Shown here one piece after another: positions 44,055 to 54,898 of a DNA stretch of 64,000 nucleotides. Source of the DNA: Zasmidium citrigriseum (lineage: Eukaryota > Ascomycota > Dothideomycetes > Mycosphaerellales > Mycosphaerellaceae); NCBI GenBank assembly GCA_002786025.1, contig NHNW01000017.1, forward strand, positions 62,001 through 126,000, written 5' to 3'. The translations under genes and the position numbers were made by a program. Under the pieces are notes generated by a model, which saw nothing but the letters and a program-made list of their open reading frames with translations, was not told the DNA's origin and did no database searches. The number at the start of each line of letters is the position of its first letter. Within the stretch, counting starts at the first letter, position 1.

Positions 44055-44713
44055 ATGTCTCGCTCGAACCGAAACTCGTTGCCAGACCGCGCCTTTCCGA
44101 TGATCGGCGACCGCGACGATGAAATGATGAGGTTCCAAGAGCTGCAAAATGAAAAGGAGAATGCCATCAAGGAGGCACGCAAGGCCAAAGCGGCCGAGGG
44201 TGTCTTGACAGTTACGAATATGCAATCCTCGGCTGGTGTCAGCATGCTGCTCGACATCATCGAGGGCCTCAAGACTCAGCTCGAGGCCAATGAGATTGCG
44301 CCTACCGCTGATCTCAAGGCCAAGATGGCCGCTGCAAGCAGTGAGTAATGTGGATCGCACGAAGTCGATTGTGGTGTTTCTGACTCGACCACAGCGATGG
44401 TAACTCGATCCAGAGACTTTGCCAAGGAGTACCTCTCTGCCGATACATTCGACGAAGTCGAGGAGGTCTCTAAGAGTCTTGCCGCGAACGACGAGAAGGG
44501 GGTCCTCGAGTACTTTGCAGCTGCAGAAGCCGAAAAGGCTGCCGTGCTGAAAGAGATCGAGGAGGCGCGTGCCCGAGCTGGAAAAGCTGCTCTGTATGAG
44601 AATGCAGGCATGGAGTCGTTGGAGTCCAACGAGTGAGTGCACTTCTCTCCCAAACAATGCAATTTCCTTAGCTGACAGCTGCGTTCAGTGCCAACGAGAT
44701 CAAGAAGGACTAG
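44055..44713 (+). CDS. Small coiled-coil protein of unknown function
   Basis: Three exons, 44055-44340, 44395-44632 and 44689-44713, giving 182 residues with introns of 54 and 56 bp. Almost the whole chain is predicted helix. One charged segment (ELQNEKENAIKEARKAKAAEG) and a later one (AEAEKAAVLKEIEEARARAG) could form coiled coils, linked by a segment with VSMLLDIIEGLKTQLEANEIAP. No signal peptide or membrane helix. The tail is EIKKD. It is transcribed away from the six-exon gene at 43884, leaving only 170 bp between start codons, so the two are probably co-regulated. No family recognised. Confidence 0.78.
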
Positions 44714-45252
44714 ACCAGCTTCGATGGTCAGCCAGTTGCAGAAACATGGCAAGTGTTCGATTCTCTTCCTTGCTTGTGATAGAACGGTCATCCTCACAGG
44801 GCCGGATTGGCTACAAGTGGTAGCTGGAATGAAACGATCAATATTAAGAGGGCATCTTCAAACCTCGACGATGTAAGGTGCTTCAAAGCGGTCTCTATCT
44901 TTCCAGTAGCCGCCGAATCATTCGATTCAGGTCGTGTACGTGCCAGTCTAACCACAATACGCTGCTATCCTTCACCAAGATCTTCGGTGCTTGCAAGCCG
45001 CGGTCCTGCCAGCTTCATGGGCATTGGAGTAAAGGAGCGTAAAATTCTGCTGCAAGTTGTAAGTCCTGTACTGCATAGCAGCGTTGATTGACGTGAATGT
45101 TGTCGTGAGCAAAGTGAGAAGTGACGTTCGACGAAACTGTGGCCCAAGCGCTCGTCAATTCCGCACTAGCCATTCTTAGACAGCTTCATGTGAACCTCTA
45201 ACTTCAACTTCGCCCTCCACTCTCTCCTGCCATCCAATCCACACTCGCCAAA
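44714..45252. other. Intergenic, nothing recognised
   Basis: 3' region of the coiled-coil gene and promoter of the FRG1-like gene. Confidence 0.5.
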
Positions 45253-46103
45253 ATGGTCAAACCGCTAACCTTCAAAGGCGACAAAAAGCCCAAAAAGCGC
45301 AAGCGAGCCCCCGAAGACGACCCCTCATCCCTACCCACCTCAAAGCAACTCCTCCCCGCAGATACCGCCCCCGACGACGACGAGAACTGGGTCTCCGCCG
45401 ACGCCCTCTCTGACATCGCCGGCCCCATCCTCCTCGTCCTCCCCACCGAACCCGCCTCATGTCTCGCCGTCGACCAATTCGGCAAAATCTTCACAAGCAA
45501 CATCGAGAATATGGTGGAAAATGAGCCGAGTACAGCGGAACCGCACGATGTGCGGCAGGTGTGGATTTCGCAGAGGATTGTGGGGACGGAGGGGGATTTC
45601 ACGTTTAAGGGGCATCATGGGAAGTAAGTTATCTTATAGAGGAGAGGGTTGGGAGGGGGTGGGAGCTGACATGGGGTAGGTACCTTGGCTGCGATCAGTA
45701 TGGGTTTTTGTCGTCGACGAGGGAGGCAGTGAGTCTGGAGGAGACGTTTAAGTGTTTACCTTCTGCGGAGAAACCGGGACAATTCGATCTCCAGACTTCG
45801 CGGGGGAAGTATCTCGCTGTTGATGGGGATAAGACACCACCTGAGATCCGGGGCGATGCAGAAGAGGCCAGCGAGACCACGATACTCAGAATACGAATGC
45901 AGGCCCGCTTCAAGCCGAAGCACAAAGTAGAGAAAGCAGAGAAGGTGCGGGCGAAGATCAGTCGGAAAGAACTGGAAGAGGAAGTTGGAAGGAGATTAGA
46001 AGACGACGAAGTGAAAAAGTTGAAGAAAGCAAGGAGGGAGGGGAATTATCATGAGGCGATGTTGGATGTGAAGATTAAGGGGAAGCATGATAAGTTCGCA
46101 TAG
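45253..46103 (+). CDS. FRG1-like nucleolar protein
   Basis: Two exons, 45253-45623 and 45680-46103, with a 56-bp intron, giving 264 residues, the usual size for the family. The basic stretch KKPKKRKR near residue 11 is a nuclear signal. The body follows the fascin-like beta-trefoil of FRG1: GPILLVLPTEPASCLAVDQFGKIF, then FKGHHGKYLGCDQYGFLSSTREAVS and FDLQTSRGKYLAVDG. A long basic helix (KVEKAEKVRAKISRKELEEEVGRRLEDDEVKKLKKARREG) ends the protein, as in relatives. FRG1 is linked to pre-rRNA or mRNA processing and F-actin binding. It converges on the next gene with only 15 bp between stops. Confidence 0.9.
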
Positions 46104-46118
46104 CGGGAATGCGAGGAA

Positions 46119-46700
46119 TCAAGACTGCGTCTGCGTCTGTCCCTCCCTCTTGCTGCTTGATGACCGGCGAGGAACTCGATCTTGGGCTGGTACCTCCGTC
46201 TGCGCATTCGGATCCTCCCCACTACTACTATCCGTCGAGAACCGCGACTGCGATGGCCCATACCCCTCAAGGTCCTCCGCCCTGCTAGATGTCCCACCGA
46301 TACCAGGCGGCGAAGCTCTCACCGAAGGCAACGTCAACAAATCGCCCTTCAGAGGAATCCTCTCCCGCGGCGGCTCTTCCTCCTCATCTACCTCCGGGAA
46401 CATGACGAAATGCGCACTAGGTGGACGGACGGGCGGACGTTCCGTGGGCGCATTGGTTCGTCCTATACCATCATCGGTATGTCGACGGGCGTGGCCTGGT
46501 GAAGGAGTCGAATCGCGCTCAGGAGGAACGGCGGTTACGGTAGGTTTCCGAACTGGTGGAAGGGGTGAAGGTGGACGATGACCTCGTCTGGTCGAAGGTC
46601 TTGGGCTGCGGGTGGTTCGATCGTTCAGGTTGTCGAGTTGGATCGGGGCCTGTGGGTTTTGACGCTGGGGTTTGCGGCGAGGGAAGCAATTTAGACACAT
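46119..46700 (-). CDS. Basic, Pro/Ser/Arg-rich protein, unknown
   Basis: Single exon, 193 residues starting MCLNCFPRRK; a longer in-frame start at 46826 is possible but adds leader-like residues. The N-terminal CxxC followed by basic residues could be palmitoylated and hold it at a membrane. The rest is low-complexity, rich in Pro, Arg, Ser and Thr, with an acidic island (FPEVDEEEEPPRE) and many SP/TP sites that kinases could use. No fold is expected. It ends 15 bp from the FRG1-like gene. It resembles the short, disordered proteins common in ascomycetes; no family recognised. Confidence 0.65.
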   Translation of the reverse strand: MCLNCFPRRKPQRQNPQAPIQLDNLNDRTTRSPRPSTRRGHRPPSPLPPVRKPTVTAVPPERDSTPSPGHARRHTDDGIGRTNAPTERPPVRPPSAHFVMFPEVDEEEEPPRERIPLKGDLLTLPSVRASPPGIGGTSSRAEDLEGYGPSQSRFSTDSSSGEDPNAQTEVPAQDRVPRRSSSSKREGQTQTQS

Positions 46701-47280
46701 TACGGCACCAAATGTTATGTCTTCTCTGCTTGATAGACTAGAAAGTCGAGCCTGGCCATATCTTATACTTGCTGGCCCAGCAAAAGACCCACAGAATGTG
46801 GTTTGCTTCCGATGTCCTTCTTTCACTGTGTCTTGAAAGATCCGCTAGTCTCTCACATTCTATGGATCTCTCTTGCAGCTTGATCTATGCTAGAAGGTCG
46901 GAGAAGATGAATACGTAGTTTATGATCAGGAGCACAAAGAACCTACTGCGATGTGGTGGAATGCCGAGCTGTCGTTGAGAAATGAGTTGATGTATGAATC
47001 GCCTACCACGGGCGATCTTCACAATGCTATGTATGCGTGGAAAAGGATAGTGCCCACGATAGTGTCAACCAGACCATGACAAACGCCACCTCATGCCAAA
47101 CCCTCCTCCGTCCAAGAACAAGAACTCCATGCACCTTCGCTGATATCTCGAGACGCCCCTCGAATCGCCCATGAGTGTGGCCAAAATCCTTCCGGGGACC
47201 ATGACAAGCCCAATACCATAACAAGAAACCCCAACCATTCCATCCAAAAGCAAGCAAGCATTCATTCCTTCGTTGATTCA
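46701..47280. other. Intergenic, nothing recognised
   Basis: Promoter of the Pro/Ser/Arg-rich gene and 3' region of the Kelch-BTB gene. Two overlapping minus-strand frames at 47027-47284 have no features. Confidence 0.5.
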
Positions 47281-49575
47281 TCATGAGAGCTCCATGCCCT
47301 CATCATCTCCATCAATCTCCGTCTCGCCCTCTTCAGCATCCCCGTCGACGGTTGTGCCGCTGGTGCTACCCAACCGGCCTCGCTTCCTGCCATTGCTCCA
47401 AAGAAGGCCCATCCCACTTCCTAGACGTGCGCCGCCGAGACCGCCAACGGCCTCAAGCTCGTCTCCACCAACGACTCGGCCTTCAGCATCGACACCCTCG
47501 CACAGCTCCAGCATGGACGAGCGCTTTAGCCTTCTGAATCCATCAGTCCTTACGACGCGTCCCCAGTGTGTCATGCAGAAGCTGGCCGCCCGTCGCCTCA
47601 GCCAGTCCTCCTGTGCAGTATTTGCACGATCGAAGATGAGGGCTGCATGCTGAACGTCCATGTCCCGGACGAGACGGTTTACGCAAAGATGGCGTAAGCG
47701 TGGCATATCGTAGATGTTGCTCATGACCAGCATGTTCGCAACATCTTCGAGGGTCGGGCCAGCGAGATCATTGCTCTCAGCAGGTGGACTCGAAATGGAG
47801 TCGGTGTAGAGGTAGTAGAGGAAGGCCTTGACTGCTGGATAGGGTTCGGGAATGTGCATTCGGCGGGTGTGGAATTCGGACATCTGTGCGTTATACAGGC
47901 GGGAGAAGTGTGGCCAGCGGGCGCTCAAAATGAGGCGATGTACGTGGATCGGCGGCGAAGTATTGTTGCTTTCGGAAGGGCTGACATTGCCAGGCGATAG
48001 TGCATCGTCATCTTCCATTGTGTCCATATCGTACATGTCGTCTCGGAGGGCGGTAATCGTAAAGTCGGTGCCAGAGCCGGACTCGGGAGGCGTATTGAAT
48101 GTCCGGGCAAGATCGGCGCCGATAGCTGATAGATGCGACGAAGGATTTGAATCTGAAGTCGGAATTTTCTGCTCATTGCGAGCCTCCTGGCTCATCTTAT
48201 TGCCCAGCAGACCGAACTTTCGCAAATCGATTGGAAGGACGTCGGACAGATACTCTTCAGCATCGCCGTTTCCGTTACCCCTCAGTTCCCTAGGACATCC
48301 AAGTAGCCATGCATGGGTACCATCAGCATCTAGGCAGCAGTAGTGCCATCGGTATGTCGGGTTGAAGAGGTCTTTTCCGTCTGCGAGCTTCTGCCAGCGC
48401 AGACCGTCCAAATCGAGAGCGTACAAAGCCGTTTCGAGAGGCATGTTGGTGGCGGGCGTGACGAAATCCAGCATGCAGCCTGAGCTGAAGACGTGGAAGT
48501 GGGTTCCCACATTCTGCATTGGAAGGGTGGGAGAGGATATAAACTTGACGCAATTGATGGCGCCCGGCGCGAGAGGCGGCGATCGCAGGATCTGTGTGGC
48601 AGAGTTGGATTGAACGCTACTCGTGTTAGCAGCATATCGGCCGGTGGATGAAGAAGATGAGCTGGCGAACGAGTAGCTGGGATATCGTTCACTCAATGGC
48701 CTCGACTCGTCTGATCCGGCCATGCCATATGTAGGACTGGGCTCGAATGCTGGAGAGCCTCGAAAGTCCAACCACCAGATCTCGTTTGTGCGCTCCATCT
48801 CTTCGCCCATGCCACCGCTCACCCAAATCTTGCCTCCCCAGACCCAACTTGAATGGTCGAAGCGCGGCACAAAGCGCCATGTTCGACTCCATGTCCACGT
48901 CCTCAGGTCGAGATAGCATATGTCGTCAAGTACGGCGTTCTCGGGGCCACTCATTCCGCCGCAAATGAACAGCTTGTCGTCGTGGATCACCGCTGAATGT
49001 CTGGCTCTGCCTCTTGGTATGGGGCCGTTAACCTCTGGTTGTGTCCAATGCGCAGTCTTGATGTCGAATATGACGACGTCTGAGAGATGTTTGCGATGCT
49101 CGTTCTCTCCACCAAACACTAGCAGCTTGTCGCCTTGCCAGAGACAAGAGGTATGGCCCATGCGAACGCCGGGGATGTCGCCGTAGTTGTCCACTAGACT
49201 CCATTGTCGTGCAGAGAGATTGAGCTTGAGGACATGATTGTAGACTTCATCCGTATACTGATCGAAACCGCCGAATGCATATATCAGATCATTGCCGACG
49301 TAAGTTACCGAAGCATTGACCAGACACGCTGGACGCTGGCCAACGGTGGTTATGATCTTGGGCATGTACGGCTCACCCGTGCGGCGCCTGCCATTCTTAG
49401 TCGGCGAGCGCGACATCACGTATGTGTTGTTCGAGGTGGTGGAGACGCGGGCGGCGGAGGAAGAAGCCATGGGGGCGGCGGTGGAGGGGGAGGGGCCTGC
49501 AATGGCCGACTGGAGGCTGGCCAGAGAGGTGTAGGGCGGGGGCTGCAGTGGGGCGTATGTCGGGATCTGTGCCAT
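47281..49575 (-). CDS. Kelch-repeat and BTB protein, Ral2-like
   Basis: Single exon, 764 residues. After a Pro/Ser-rich N-terminus, Kelch repeats run from about residue 85 to 270, with clear motifs such as DLIYAFGGFDQYTDEVYNHV, GHTSCLWQGDKLLVFGGENEHR, RARHSAVIHDDKLFICGG and a fourth, degenerate one with KIWVSGGMGEE. A Ser-rich insert follows, then a weaker beta segment. A BTB-type domain near residues 550-690 contains HVHRLILSARWPHFSRLYN and FLYYLYTDSI. Kelch plus C-terminal BTB is the layout of Schizosaccharomyces Ral2, which acts in Ras/Cdc42 signalling and cell shape. The acidic tail and the Gly-rich loop after residue 700 look disordered. It is transcribed divergently from the Cdc20 gene, with 430 bp between starts. 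Confidence 0.85.
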   Translation of the reverse strand: MAQIPTYAPLQPPPYTSLASLQSAIAGPSPSTAAPMASSSAARVSTTSNNTYVMSRSPTKNGRRRTGEPYMPKIITTVGQRPACLVNASVTYVGNDLIYAFGGFDQYTDEVYNHVLKLNLSARQWSLVDNYGDIPGVRMGHTSCLWQGDKLLVFGGENEHRKHLSDVVIFDIKTAHWTQPEVNGPIPRGRARHSAVIHDDKLFICGGMSGPENAVLDDICYLDLRTWTWSRTWRFVPRFDHSSWVWGGKIWVSGGMGEEMERTNEIWWLDFRGSPAFEPSPTYGMAGSDESRPLSERYPSYSFASSSSSSTGRYAANTSSVQSNSATQILRSPPLAPGAINCVKFISSPTLPMQNVGTHFHVFSSGCMLDFVTPATNMPLETALYALDLDGLRWQKLADGKDLFNPTYRWHYCCLDADGTHAWLLGCPRELRGNGNGDAEEYLSDVLPIDLRKFGLLGNKMSQEARNEQKIPTSDSNPSSHLSAIGADLARTFNTPPESGSGTDFTITALRDDMYDMDTMEDDDALSPGNVSPSESNNTSPPIHVHRLILSARWPHFSRLYNAQMSEFHTRRMHIPEPYPAVKAFLYYLYTDSISSPPAESNDLAGPTLEDVANMLVMSNIYDMPRLRHLCVNRLVRDMDVQHAALIFDRANTAQEDWLRRRAASFCMTHWGRVVRTDGFRRLKRSSMLELCEGVDAEGRVVGGDELEAVGGLGGARLGSGMGLLWSNGRKRGRLGSTSGTTVDGDAEEGETEIDGDDEGMELS

Positions 49576-50005
49576 GCGAGGCCGATCAAGCGAGGCTCAT
49601 GGCGGAGTGTGCGCTCTTGCGCGGGTGTTGCAGTGAAAGTGAAGTGCTTGTATTGGTGGTGGAGGCTGAGGTGGTGCAAAGTTCATGTCAAGTTATGTGC
49701 CTGAATCCCGGCCTTGCGATCGTCATCCCGCCTGCCGCGAAGTCTAACGCTGTCGTTGCTGTGGTGATGGCTAGCGCAGAGGCCAGTAAACAGACCTACT
49801 TCAAGCCTTCATCCTGAACTTCTTCTCTTCCTCTCCTCACCCACAATCAAAAAGCTTTCCCAGGCTCGCACACGCTCTCACGCCCTCGCGGCCTCCAAAC
49901 GCTCTCCATCCACGGCATACTGCAAAATATTCGCGAACTTACTAACCGGATCCCTTCACTGGGCCATCTACAGGACTTCGCCGACGCACGCATCAATCAG
50001 CGGAT
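49576..50005. other. Divergent promoter between Kelch-BTB and Cdc20 genes
   Basis: 430 bp with pyrimidine-rich leader sequence before the Cdc20 ATG. No specific site identified with confidence. Confidence 0.5.
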
Positions 50006-51859
50006 ATGGCAACTGCTTCAGTATTAACCCCCATCAAACAACGCCGTGATGGCATCTTCTCCACCCGCCTCGCTGGTGGCCGGGCCCCGCTCACGCCCTC
50101 GCCCCAGACGCCCAAGACACAAGTGACGGAGCCCGCAGAGAGCATCCACCACGGCAACGTCAACCTCATGTCGCGCTTCTCCCGCTCTGTCTCCAAGACC
50201 AACGTCCGCGATTCGCCCAAGTCCAACATCGCCGGCCGCCACCCCCAGTCGCCACGTCGCCTCGACCAGAACACCAGCGACTTCACTCTCAACGGCACTG
50301 GGCCACGCCAGAGCACGACTGCCTCCGCCAAGAACACTCCATCCCGTTCGAAGAGCGGTCGTTCTGGCTCGGCCCACCGGACACCCAAGCGCAGCCAGGG
50401 CAAGATCAACTACTCTGCCGCTGACCGCTTCATCCCGAACCGCGACGCCAGCGAGGCCATCTCCAACTCCAGCGCAGCCGTCAAGCTCGACAACGAGCGC
50501 ACTCCAGGACGTCGCCCCAAGTCAAGCGCATCTGATGGGTCGGCAACGCTTGCTGCCAGCGTTGCCAGCGCTTTCGACCTTGGCCGTCCACACTCCTCTT
50601 CTGATGCTACCGCATCTCTCTCCCTCGAAGGCCTCAACCTCAACGACCGCGACGATGAGGACGACGATGAGCCCAAGACCAAGCCAAGCCCCAACACCGT
50701 TGCATACCAGCAGTCTGTTGCTGAGGCCTGCGGTGTGAGCATGAAGCAGCGAATCCTCGCCTTCAAGCCTGCCGCCCCAGAGTCATCCCGTCCCATCGAC
50801 CTTCGATCTCAATACAACCGCCCCCTCAAGCCTGCTGCCGCCTCAGCATCTCAATTCCGCCGCCGCGTCCTCACCGCCCCTGAACGTGTCCTTGACGCTC
50901 CCGGTCTCGTCGACGACTACTACCTCAACCTCCTCGACTGGTCTTCCGGCAACCAGGTCGCCATCGGCCTCGAGCGCAATGTCTACGTCTGGTCAGCTGA
51001 GTCTGGCTCCGTCTCCAGCCTCCTCGAGTGCCCTGCCGATACCTACATCTCCTCCGTCAAGTGGAGCGAGGATGGTGCCTACGTCGCCGCCGGTCTCGGT
51101 ACTGGAGAGGTGCAGATCTGGGACGTCGAGGAGGGCAGCAAGCTCCGCTCGATGTACGGACACGACACTCGCGTCAGCGTCATGGGCTGGAACAAGCACA
51201 TCCTCTCCACCGGCGCTCGCTCTGGCCTCGTCTACAACCACGACGTCCGCGTCGCCCAGCACAAGGTCGCCGAACTCGTCTCGCACACTTCTGAGGTCTG
51301 CGGTCTCGAGTGGCGCTCAGACGGTGCTCAGCTGGCCACCGGCGGCAATGACAACCTCGTCACCATTTGGGATGCCCGTTCGCTCAACGCTCCCAAGTTC
51401 CAGAAGACCAACCACAAGGCCGCCATCAAAGCTCTCGCCTGGTGCCCATGGCAGTCCAACCTCCTCGCCACTGGCGGTGGTTCTCACGACCGCATGATCC
51501 ACTTCTGGAACACCACCTCTGGCGCTCGCACCAATAGCATCGACACCGGCAGCCAAGTCACCTCGTTGCGTTGGAGTCTGGCATACAAGGAGCTCGTCTC
51601 GTCGTCTGGCTTCCCCGACAACAGCCTGTCAATCTGGAGCTACCCAACGCTGGTCAAGAACATCGAGATCCCAGCCCACGAGTCTCGTGTCCTGCACTCG
51701 GCTCTCTCGCCAGATGGTCAGATGCTCGCCACTGCCGCCGCTGACGAGTCGCTCAAGTTCTGGAAGGTGTTCGAGAAGAAGCCTGGCACCAGCAACCTCG
51801 TCGGTGGTAGCAGCGCTACTGCCAAGGCCGGTCTCACCAAGGCTACTACCATCCGGTAG
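50006..51859 (+). CDS. cdc20: Cdc20, WD40 activator of the anaphase-promoting complex
   Basis: Single exon, 617 residues. The C-box DRFIPNR is at 140-146, and RILAFKPAAP (249-258) matches the Mad2-binding motif, which separates Cdc20 from Cdh1. Seven WD40 blades follow from about residue 300, beginning YYLNLLDWSSGNQVAIGL, with typical IWD and WDAR ends. The protein finishes in the Ile-Arg tail that docks on APC/C. It would target securin and mitotic cyclins for ubiquitylation and be restrained by the spindle checkpoint. The Ser-rich N-terminus carries many S/T-P sites for Cdk control. A strong C/G bias in third codon positions suggests a well-expressed core gene. Confidence 0.95.
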   Translation: MATASVLTPIKQRRDGIFSTRLAGGRAPLTPSPQTPKTQVTEPAESIHHGNVNLMSRFSRSVSKTNVRDSPKSNIAGRHPQSPRRLDQNTSDFTLNGTGPRQSTTASAKNTPSRSKSGRSGSAHRTPKRSQGKINYSAADRFIPNRDASEAISNSSAAVKLDNERTPGRRPKSSASDGSATLAASVASAFDLGRPHSSSDATASLSLEGLNLNDRDDEDDDEPKTKPSPNTVAYQQSVAEACGVSMKQRILAFKPAAPESSRPIDLRSQYNRPLKPAAASASQFRRRVLTAPERVLDAPGLVDDYYLNLLDWSSGNQVAIGLERNVYVWSAESGSVSSLLECPADTYISSVKWSEDGAYVAAGLGTGEVQIWDVEEGSKLRSMYGHDTRVSVMGWNKHILSTGARSGLVYNHDVRVAQHKVAELVSHTSEVCGLEWRSDGAQLATGGNDNLVTIWDARSLNAPKFQKTNHKAAIKALAWCPWQSNLLATGGGSHDRMIHFWNTTSGARTNSIDTGSQVTSLRWSLAYKELVSSSGFPDNSLSIWSYPTLVKNIEIPAHESRVLHSALSPDGQMLATAAADESLKFWKVFEKKPGTSNLVGGSSATAKAGLTKATTIR

Positions 51860-54717
51860 ATGTACACGACTGATGATGATGTCTGCATTTGTTGGCGTCT
51901 TGTCACGATCACGACATCTTGGATGGAATTATGGTTCCTGCATTCAAGGAGTCTACTGCGCAGAGGCGCTTTTCGTAATGGGAAGGTTTTCATGATGAAG
52001 GGAAAGCTATCAGAGCTGATGGTGTTTTTGTTTCTTGATGAGAGAGGGCATACGTAGTTTGACGATGAGGAATGTCAATCCTTTTATTCAATTATTTCAC
52101 CTACATTCATCTTCTTAACTTGTGTTGTCCTGGACTGCTGCGTTCGCTATCAAGGAGCTGTTCACGTGCCGTATCTGCTGTCGCTCGCCTACTAAGTGAT
52201 GGTGGTAGACACAGCACCTAGTGCAATTCGATGGCCTTCAGCTCATCGCAGTCCAGGCCAACAACCAGACACTCACTCTCAATCACATCAGCGTCGAAGT
52301 CGCCTCAGTCTACCTGCCTGCCAAAGTCGGCCCGGCCGTGTGAGGCAAAGAGACTCTTCCAGGCCAACGATGCAACATCAAAGTTTGCTGACCAACAACT
52401 GCAACGGCGGCAGGCCTCGTGGCGAAAAGGACGATCTTTGCAAGTGAGGCGTCCCGTCTGTGCCGTGTGATGGGCAGGGCATGCTCGTCATATGGCGATT
52501 CGACTATGGCTCCGCGGCGAGAGTCTGGATGTACTGGAGGAGGGTTGAAAGGTTGTGATGAATGGAGGAGGGAGGTGTTGGTGCTTTGCCGCTGAGGCGT
52601 GGTGATGGTGGTGAGTTGGGATGTAGTTGCCAAGGCGGCGTACGTGGATGGAGGATTCGGTGCGGCGTGAAGAACAGACGGGAAAGTCTTGTCGGTCGCT
52701 TACAATGGATGAGGTCTTTGCTGACAGCGATGTTGGTGATGATGGCTTATTCAATACGAAAGTGGCTGTTCGGGAGGCGCAAACCACCATCGTCACATCG
52801 CAACCGAGCACAGATCCTGGTATACCGATGCCGTCAACCAAGACTCACTTACCACCATCGCCATCACAAGGAATACGAGGAAATTTCAATAGCACTTGCA
52901 TAGTCTTCCAAAGGTTCGCGGAGGTTCAGGTTGTATATCCATACTTCTTGGCCTGCGTGAGACGAAGGACGTAGAACAGAAAGTTACTGCCGCTCTCCGC
53001 ATGGCGCATGGCAGCCAAGGGAAGGATTGCATGTTGCAGGAGAAGTTTTTTACTCTGCCCGTGGAGGATGGGAGACATCGAGGCAAGTAGAATGAGGTGA
53101 AGGATGCGCCTACTGTGACGTCGCTACACCGAGCTGATACCACGACGACTCGGCTTGGAAAGCACTTTTGGAAGTGAGCAATCGCGATGAGGATGCGAAG
53201 AGCTGAGCGATAGATCGAGTTTGCGGTTGATGGCTGGTTGTTTCAGAACTCATACCACTGCGTCATTTTCACGATGAGGCTGTTCTTGACTCTGCTATCA
53301 GGCGCTTGTGGTTGTTCTTGATGATGACAACAAGATCTGTTGAGCGCAGTGACGATGGTGGTTTGGCTTGTCTCAGCAGGCTGTAAAGTCAATTGGGAGG
53401 TTATTGAAAGTCTATTCCCGGAAGGCGTCGGCTACGTGCATCCTGAGGAAGTCTCTGTCGATGACTGAGGGATCAGTTCGCTGGGTGAGATAATTTTTCT
53501 CTCCGACGAGTGAATTGACTGGGAGTCCAATGAACATCGATCTGAAATTATTGTTCGTGTTCTTTGGTAGGTGGTTGGCGAGTGCAATCAATCGACAGCT
53601 GCTGGTCAATTTGCGTGTACGAGCGATCTTCGACAGATGAAGTGCGACGTCCGGTTGTACAGTCGGTTGTGTCGTCTCGTATCCGGCAGACATCGGCCAA
53701 GTCGAAAGGCTATTGGCGGGCGCAAGCAGATAGAATTCACATGCTACCGGCTGAGTGAGCGACAGATAACGTGAAGACCGGCGTCTGGCCAATGAAGACT
53801 TTTTCTCGGGCGATTTTGATCCACTCCCAGCCTCCTCTCATCGGATACTGAGCGCTCGCTAACAGATGACAGACACCGGTCGTGCCAGGAAACGCCGTGA
53901 GTTCCGCCGAACACACCAGGCGCCTTCGGTTGAGCAGAGCCCGTCGCAAACGCTGTTATTTTCGCATTCTGTGGCTGATGACGAAGATGCGAACCTCGGA
54001 GTGCAGCAGTATGCCATCAGCTGCGCAGGTACGGCGCGGGTTGGAGAAGAGCTGCGAACATGGATGTTGGCGAGGTGCGGTCAGATATTTCACTGGAGAC
54101 GACGAGGAAGCAGCCGTCTGCAGCGACGGGCAAGGGTGGGATATGGAGCTCCCGTCTGGAGACGTTGGGGAAGTGGGTTGCATGTGGACCTGCAGTAGAA
54201 AAGAGGGGTGCAGAACGCCGCATCCGTGCACCGCGGCAACTCTCTGTCTGCACTCGCTGCACCCGAGCACGATTCCAAGGCCGCAAACATTCATTGATCG
54301 CTGCCCATTGCATCATTCAACGAGATGGCGGCCACGCTGCAAGACAGCTCTGAATGTTGTTGAAGCTGTGGTGGGGAGAAAGCTATTCCAACAACAAGAG
54401 CATACTTCCAAACATGTGAGAGGCATTGAAATGAATGCAATCTGCTCCTACTCAACGCAAACATCCGCTGCTGACGACGACCCAGGCAGAGGATGGCCGT
54501 ATCAAACTGCTCTCAACCGCCTCGGCTCTCGCGTGCCCGTGTCTCGTGCGGCCGAGGGCGACGACATCATAGCGACAATCCTCACTGCTATCTGGAAAAC
54601 ATGCCAAGCAGGCTCTGCAGGGATGCTTTCAATAGTCTTTGAGTTTAACGTGCGGCGCAGAGTTGGTGGGTGACATCAGAATAGTATTGGTCCGTATGCT
54701 GCAAGTGAATGGATGTG
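51860..54717. other. 2.9-kb gene-poor stretch before Copia element 2
   Basis: No convincing gene. A minus-strand frame at 53412-53792 ends in a protein-like tail after a possible AG acceptor near 53540 but has no start exon I could find. A 263-codon plus-strand frame at 53882-54673 has no domain and an unusual Cys/Arg/Trp-rich composition. Base composition is normal and not RIP-like. Confidence 0.5.
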
Positions 54718-54722
54718 GTTAG
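54718..54722. repeat. Target-site duplication GTTAG, left
   Basis: GTTAG directly before the left LTR, repeated at 61621-61625. Confidence 0.75.
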
Positions 54723-54898
54723 TGTTGGATAGTGATCTGCAGCACTAAACAGTGGATACTAGTCTCAGCTTAAGACAATATTTGTCACTAATTATTAGGG
54801 GTTAACCGAGATCCTTAGTAATAAGTTATATATAAAATTAGCTTTAGATACCCTATTAAAATAAGTATAGTTTTACTCGCTCTTATTATTAACTAATA
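54723..54898 (+). repeat. LTR of Copia element 2, left (5' LTR)
   Basis: 176 bp. The first 68 bases or so keep CA/TG; the rest is RIP-mutated. It aligns end to end with 61445-61620. Confidence 0.88.

Noticed and set aside
53412..53792. 126-codon minus-strand frame, possibly a 3' exon after an AG near 53540
   Set aside because: The tail looks protein-like but no upstream exon or start could be joined with confidence.
53882..54673. 263-codon plus-strand frame before Copia element 2
   Set aside because: Odd Cys/Arg/Trp-rich composition, several overlapping frames on the other strand and no domain; probably chance.
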